Assembly (NCBI GenBank): GCA_015228815.1
Contig: JADGCV010000001.1
Coordinates: 186,001 to 250,000, forward strand
DNA: 64,000 bases
Direction: 5' to 3'
Origin: Magnetococcales bacterium
Lineage (GTDB): Bacteria; Pseudomonadota; Magnetococcia; Magnetococcales; UBA8363
Both the position numbers and the translations under genes were made by a program. This document shows positions 60,820 to 64,000 of this stretch, piece after piece. Under the pieces are notes generated by a model, which saw only the letters and a list, made by a program, of their open reading frames with translations, ran no database searches and was not told the origin of the DNA. Each line of letters starts with the position of its first letter. Positions within the stretch are counted from its first letter, which is position 1.

Positions 60820-63615
60820 TCATCCGACCCCCTTTTCCTTCAAAAACGGAGCGTAGGCGTGATCCACTTCCATGATGTGCTGGGTCAACCAGGCCTTGAG
60901 CAAGGTCAGAAGGTCGATGGCGACGGAAAAATCACCCTGTTCGAATTGTGCGACAACACCAGCCAGTTGCGCTTCGAGATTACGGTGAATTTTAATATGC
61001 GTTTCAGTCGCGGGATAATGAAACTTGTGGAACAGGTCCTCCTCGCGGCTGAAATGAAACTTGGCATATTCTCCCAGTTCGAGGAGCAGTTCGTGAACCA
61101 TCTTGCCGCTCTGTCCGGAACTCATGACAGAGTGCAGTTTGTTGGCCATGTCCACCAGTTTGCGATGATCGGCATCGATGTCCCGCAAACCAAGGGTCAG
61201 TTTATCGTTCCAGGGAAAGAACAATTCACCAACGACCGGTTCGCCATCACGACTCAGATAAAGCAGGTCGATCATCTTGAAAATATATTTTTGATTCTCA
61301 ATGAATTTCGGCATCTCCTCCATCGCCTGGTCCCGGCCCAGGGATCCTAGACGCCCGGCCAGGGCATACCATTCCCGATGACGAAGGGCCAATTCCTTGA
61401 ACGATTCACGGGTGGCCAATGATGATCCCTGGGTTCCCTGGATCCAACGTCCCAGGAGGGTCGCATCCGCGACGGCAATGGGATGATCGGCTGCCGAAAA
61501 CCGTCCGGCGATGATTCCCTCGATGACACCCACCAGGGCAAGCATTTCACCCTTGACCGCCTTGATGTTGTAGGGGGGATCGCCGAAATCAAGTTTGATC
61601 TGCGCGGCATAGAGAGAATTGGTCATCTCCTGAAGGACCAGACCCATCCTTGCGAACTGTTCGGAGGAAAGTTTCATGGAAACGGCGGTATTTCCAGCCA
61701 GGACGATGCTCTCATTGACCTTTTGCGCGACCTCGCCGGTCCGGTTCATCGAAACAAGAATCGCATTGGCATGGTCCAGGGCGGTATTGCTGTCGGCGGC
61801 ATTGGCCTGGGCGGCGGCGGCGACACCCTGGGCGGCATTGGCGACCTCGGAGGTGCCGATGGCCGCTTCGGAAGCGGCCCGGGCGACATCCTGGGCGGCA
61901 ACGTTGAGTTCCTGGGCATTGCGAGTCACTTCCGCCGCCGCCTCGGAAACCTGTTGCATCGCCTCGGAAATGGAATGGACGACACTCGCCTGTTCATCGA
62001 CCGAAAGATTGATCTCCATATTGGTGCGGTTGATCCGTTCCATGGAAGCGACGATTTCCAGATTGGCCTTGGCCACTTCCTGGGTATGCGACTGAATGGT
62101 CTTGTTCTGCTGATGAATCATGCGGGTGGCGTCGGCAGTCTGACGCGCCAGCTCCTTGACCTCGTTGGCGACGACGGCAAACCCCTTGCCGGCATCCCCC
62201 GCCCCCGCCGCCTCGATGGAGGCGTTGAGCGCCAACATGTTGGTCTGCTCGGCAATGTCGGTAATCACCTCGACCACATGACTGATCTCGCGGGCGGATC
62301 GGGAAAGTTGATCCATGACATCCTGAGTGCCCCGGGCATGATTGAACGCCTGTTGCGATTCCTTGCTGGCCCGCTGACAGCGGACACGGACATCGTTCAA
62401 GGCCTCCGTCACCTCCTTCACCGAGGCGCTGACATTGCGCACCGCCAGATCCACCTGTTCCAGGTTTTGGTTGACACCTCCGATATTGGCGGTAATCTCC
62501 TCGGCGGCGGCAGCCATGGTCGAAATGTTGACGCTGGTCTGTTCGACCCCGGCGGCGATGCTGGAAACATTCTCGGAGACCCGGGTAGAGGCAATGGAAA
62601 TGTTCTGGACGTTTTCGGTCGCCTGATCGATGGCCCCCTTGACCTGGATTATTTCCTGGAACAACACCTCGTTCTGACTGGACACCGTCCCCACCACCTC
62701 ATGAGAGGCCCGGGCATCGGCGCTGATGACGTGACGAACCTTGACCAACTCGGAGGCACAGGCGGTAATGCTTCCGGAATGAAGCGAAATCAGGGACATC
62801 AACCGGGTCATGGTGTCGGCCAGGGCATTGATGTCCAGGGCGATCCGGTTGACCTCGTCCATTTGGCCCGTCACCGGAACCCGAATGGTCATGTTCCCCT
62901 CGGCCAGGGCACGCACCACCGGTTCGATTCGTCCCAGGGATTGGTTCAAGGCACGCACCAGAAACCATCCCAGCGCAGCAACCAAAAGTGAAGCAAGGAT
63001 CAAGGCAGTGGTCATGCCGTCACGAAAATGGACGAATCGATTCTCCACCTCCGACAAAAGGCCCTCGGTCAGAGCGACGCGCCCCGCGACGAACGGCGCC
63101 AGAACCTCCTGCAAGGCAGTCGATTCACGATCGAAATCGGCCATGCGCCGATTGCCCTTCTCCGGCCCGCCCTCGACGTAGGCCTTGGCCATCTCCCTGC
63201 CCTGACCGTAAAACGCCGCAAAACGTTCCTGCAAGGCATCCAACGTCCGATGAAGCTCCGGATCGACCTGGCGAGGAATGCGCCCGCGAAACTCCCGCAA
63301 CGACTCCTCGAAAAGGACGGCATTCTCCTCGGCCATTTTCCAACCGTCATCCAATCCGTCCTGCCCCCGGGTGGCGGAAACATCGGTGAGGAACTGCTGG
63401 ACGTTGAGAATGCATTTGTCCATCTTCTTGGCCAGAAGAGTCATCTCCACCCCTTCGGCGCGAATGGCGCTGGTGGCGCTGGCAACCTTCTGGCTGGCGA
63501 CGAAGGCCCATACATCCAGACCGATCAAAAACAGTACCGGGACCATCAACGACAGAAAAATCCGATCCCTGAGCTTCAGATTCAATCGAATACGCTTCAT
63601 GTTCATGTCGGTCAT
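60820..63615 (-). CDS. Methyl-accepting chemotaxis protein with C-terminal hemerythrin
   Basis: A 931-residue chemoreceptor. Helical four-helix-bundle periplasmic sensor between TM1 (IFLSLMVPVLFLIGLDVWAF) and TM2 (TTALILASLLVAALGWFLVR), a HAMP-like region, and the MCP coiled coil with IAEQTNMLALNASIEAAGAG. After about residue 690 comes a region like a chemoreceptor zinc-binding (CZB) domain but without its Cys (LLGRWIQGTQ, HREWYALAGR). The last 130 residues are a bacteriohemerythrin: LGLRDIDADHRKLVDMANKL, FHFSREEDLFHK and THIKIHRNLEAQL carry the di-iron ligands. Probably an oxygen sensor. Confidence 0.93.
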   Translation of the reverse strand: MTDMNMKRIRLNLKLRDRIFLSLMVPVLFLIGLDVWAFVASQKVASATSAIRAEGVEMTLLAKKMDKCILNVQQFLTDVSATRGQDGLDDGWKMAEENAVLFEESLREFRGRIPRQVDPELHRTLDALQERFAAFYGQGREMAKAYVEGGPEKGNRRMADFDRESTALQEVLAPFVAGRVALTEGLLSEVENRFVHFRDGMTTALILASLLVAALGWFLVRALNQSLGRIEPVVRALAEGNMTIRVPVTGQMDEVNRIALDINALADTMTRLMSLISLHSGSITACASELVKVRHVISADARASHEVVGTVSSQNEVLFQEIIQVKGAIDQATENVQNISIASTRVSENVSSIAAGVEQTSVNISTMAAAAEEITANIGGVNQNLEQVDLAVRNVSASVKEVTEALNDVRVRCQRASKESQQAFNHARGTQDVMDQLSRSAREISHVVEVITDIAEQTNMLALNASIEAAGAGDAGKGFAVVANEVKELARQTADATRMIHQQNKTIQSHTQEVAKANLEIVASMERINRTNMEINLSVDEQASVVHSISEAMQQVSEAAAEVTRNAQELNVAAQDVARAASEAAIGTSEVANAAQGVAAAAQANAADSNTALDHANAILVSMNRTGEVAQKVNESIVLAGNTAVSMKLSSEQFARMGLVLQEMTNSLYAAQIKLDFGDPPYNIKAVKGEMLALVGVIEGIIAGRFSAADHPIAVADATLLGRWIQGTQGSSLATRESFKELALRHREWYALAGRLGSLGRDQAMEEMPKFIENQKYIFKMIDLLYLSRDGEPVVGELFFPWNDKLTLGLRDIDADHRKLVDMANKLHSVMSSGQSGKMVHELLLELGEYAKFHFSREEDLFHKFHYPATETHIKIHRNLEAQLAGVVAQFEQGDFSVAIDLLTLLKAWLTQHIMEVDHAYAPFLKEKGVG

Positions 63616-63688
63616 GTTTCTTCTTTATCCGATGTTGATGAAAGACATCGGCCCACATTTTCGGGAGATGTCTCGATTTTGCCAAAGG

Positions 63689-64000
63689 TCATCCATTTCG
63701 TGTACCGAACAGGGAACCGCCAATCCGCACCATCGTCGCCCCCTCCTCGATGGCCACGATGAAATCATGGCTCATCCCCATGGAAAGGATCTCCATCGAC
63801 ACCCCCGGAATGGCATGCGCCGCCATGTCCCGCGCCAGACAGGCCAGTTTCCGGAACTCGGGCCGGACCCGCTCGGGATCCTCGGCAAAAGGCGGCACGG
63901 TCATCAAACCCTTGACCGAAAGACGTGGCAACGACGCGATCTGGATCAGAGTCTTTTCCAGATCCCCAGGGGCCAATCCCGATTTTTGCGCCTCGCCACC
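63689..64000 (-). CDS. YggS-family PLP homeostasis protein, C-terminal part (cut by window edge)
   Basis: The visible 103 residues match the C-terminal barrel of the YggS/PROSC pyridoxal-phosphate-binding family: LKGLMTVPP-type strand (VKGLMTVPPFAED), EILSMGMSHDFIVAIEEGAT and MVRIGGSLFGTR. The frame is open to the window edge (GGEAQKSGLAPGDLEK precedes the first in-frame TTG), so the gene starts outside. YggS proteins bind PLP and affect its cellular level. It lies upstream of the MCP-hemerythrin gene on the same strand. Confidence 0.92.
   Translation of the reverse strand, partial: GGEAQKSGLAPGDLEKTLIQIASLPRLSVKGLMTVPPFAEDPERVRPEFRKLACLARDMAAHAIPGVSMEILSMGMSHDFIVAIEEGATMVRIGGSLFGTRNG

Overview
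The window is 64 kb of gene-dense, GC-rich proteobacterial chromosome. A GapR-type nucleoid protein, a MucR/Ros zinc-finger regulator, COQ10-type proteins, a petABC cytochrome bc1 operon and many chemoreceptors (one ending in hemerythrin) fit an alphaproteobacterium. My best guess is a Magnetococcales-like lineage. That is inference: there is no rRNA or magnetosome gene here to confirm it, and I saw no tRNA, rRNA, CRISPR array or transposase.

Layout. 1-4.9 kb: glycyl-tRNA synthetase (glyS partial, glyQ), Kdo transferase and lipid A 4'-kinase (waaA-lpxK), and an HPP membrane protein. 5-8.6 kb: a small operon (unknown protein, Met/Gly-rich membrane protein, methyltransferase) and treZ. 8.6-20 kb: a chemosensory cluster (MCP, CheW, CheA, STAS, receiver, second MCP) without CheR or CheB, then a two-component pair (PAS histidine kinase and sigma-54 activator). 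20-27 kb: an unknown protein, a divergent GAPDH, a PPC/DUF296 protein and a 1424-residue PPDK-related protein with no PEP/pyruvate barrel. 27-32.5 kb: tandem COQ10 proteins, a DsbA-like protein, trmL and petABC. 32.5-40 kb: an adenylation/SGNH-like/carrier fusion, GapR, an M50/HlyD-like membrane protein, pyrD, ispH and a PilZ-like protein. 40-47.7 kb: a lipoprotein with an internal tandem duplication, an SLT lipoprotein, an RRM protein, two LysR paralogues and a small unknown. 47.9-52.3 kb: a putative conflict (immune) module. 52.3-60.6 kb: a 433-bp structured palindrome, a radical SAM/GT2/small-protein set, a thioredoxin-like protein, ftsY, slt, a DUF2784 protein and mucR. 60.8-64 kb: an MCP-hemerythrin and a partial yggS.

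The best candidates for something little described are (i) the module at 47869-52292. Its first protein has an NDT/TIR-like nucleotide domain plus a TRAFs-binding (TPR-S) scaffold. Its second has the same scaffold fused to a patatin-like lipase and membrane helices. (ii) The 433-bp palindrome just beyond it, whose hairpins keep their apex sequences while the stems change on both sides together. A dispersed hairpin repeat family, of which the palindrome's arms carry two copies, recurs across the window and in places supplies gene ends.
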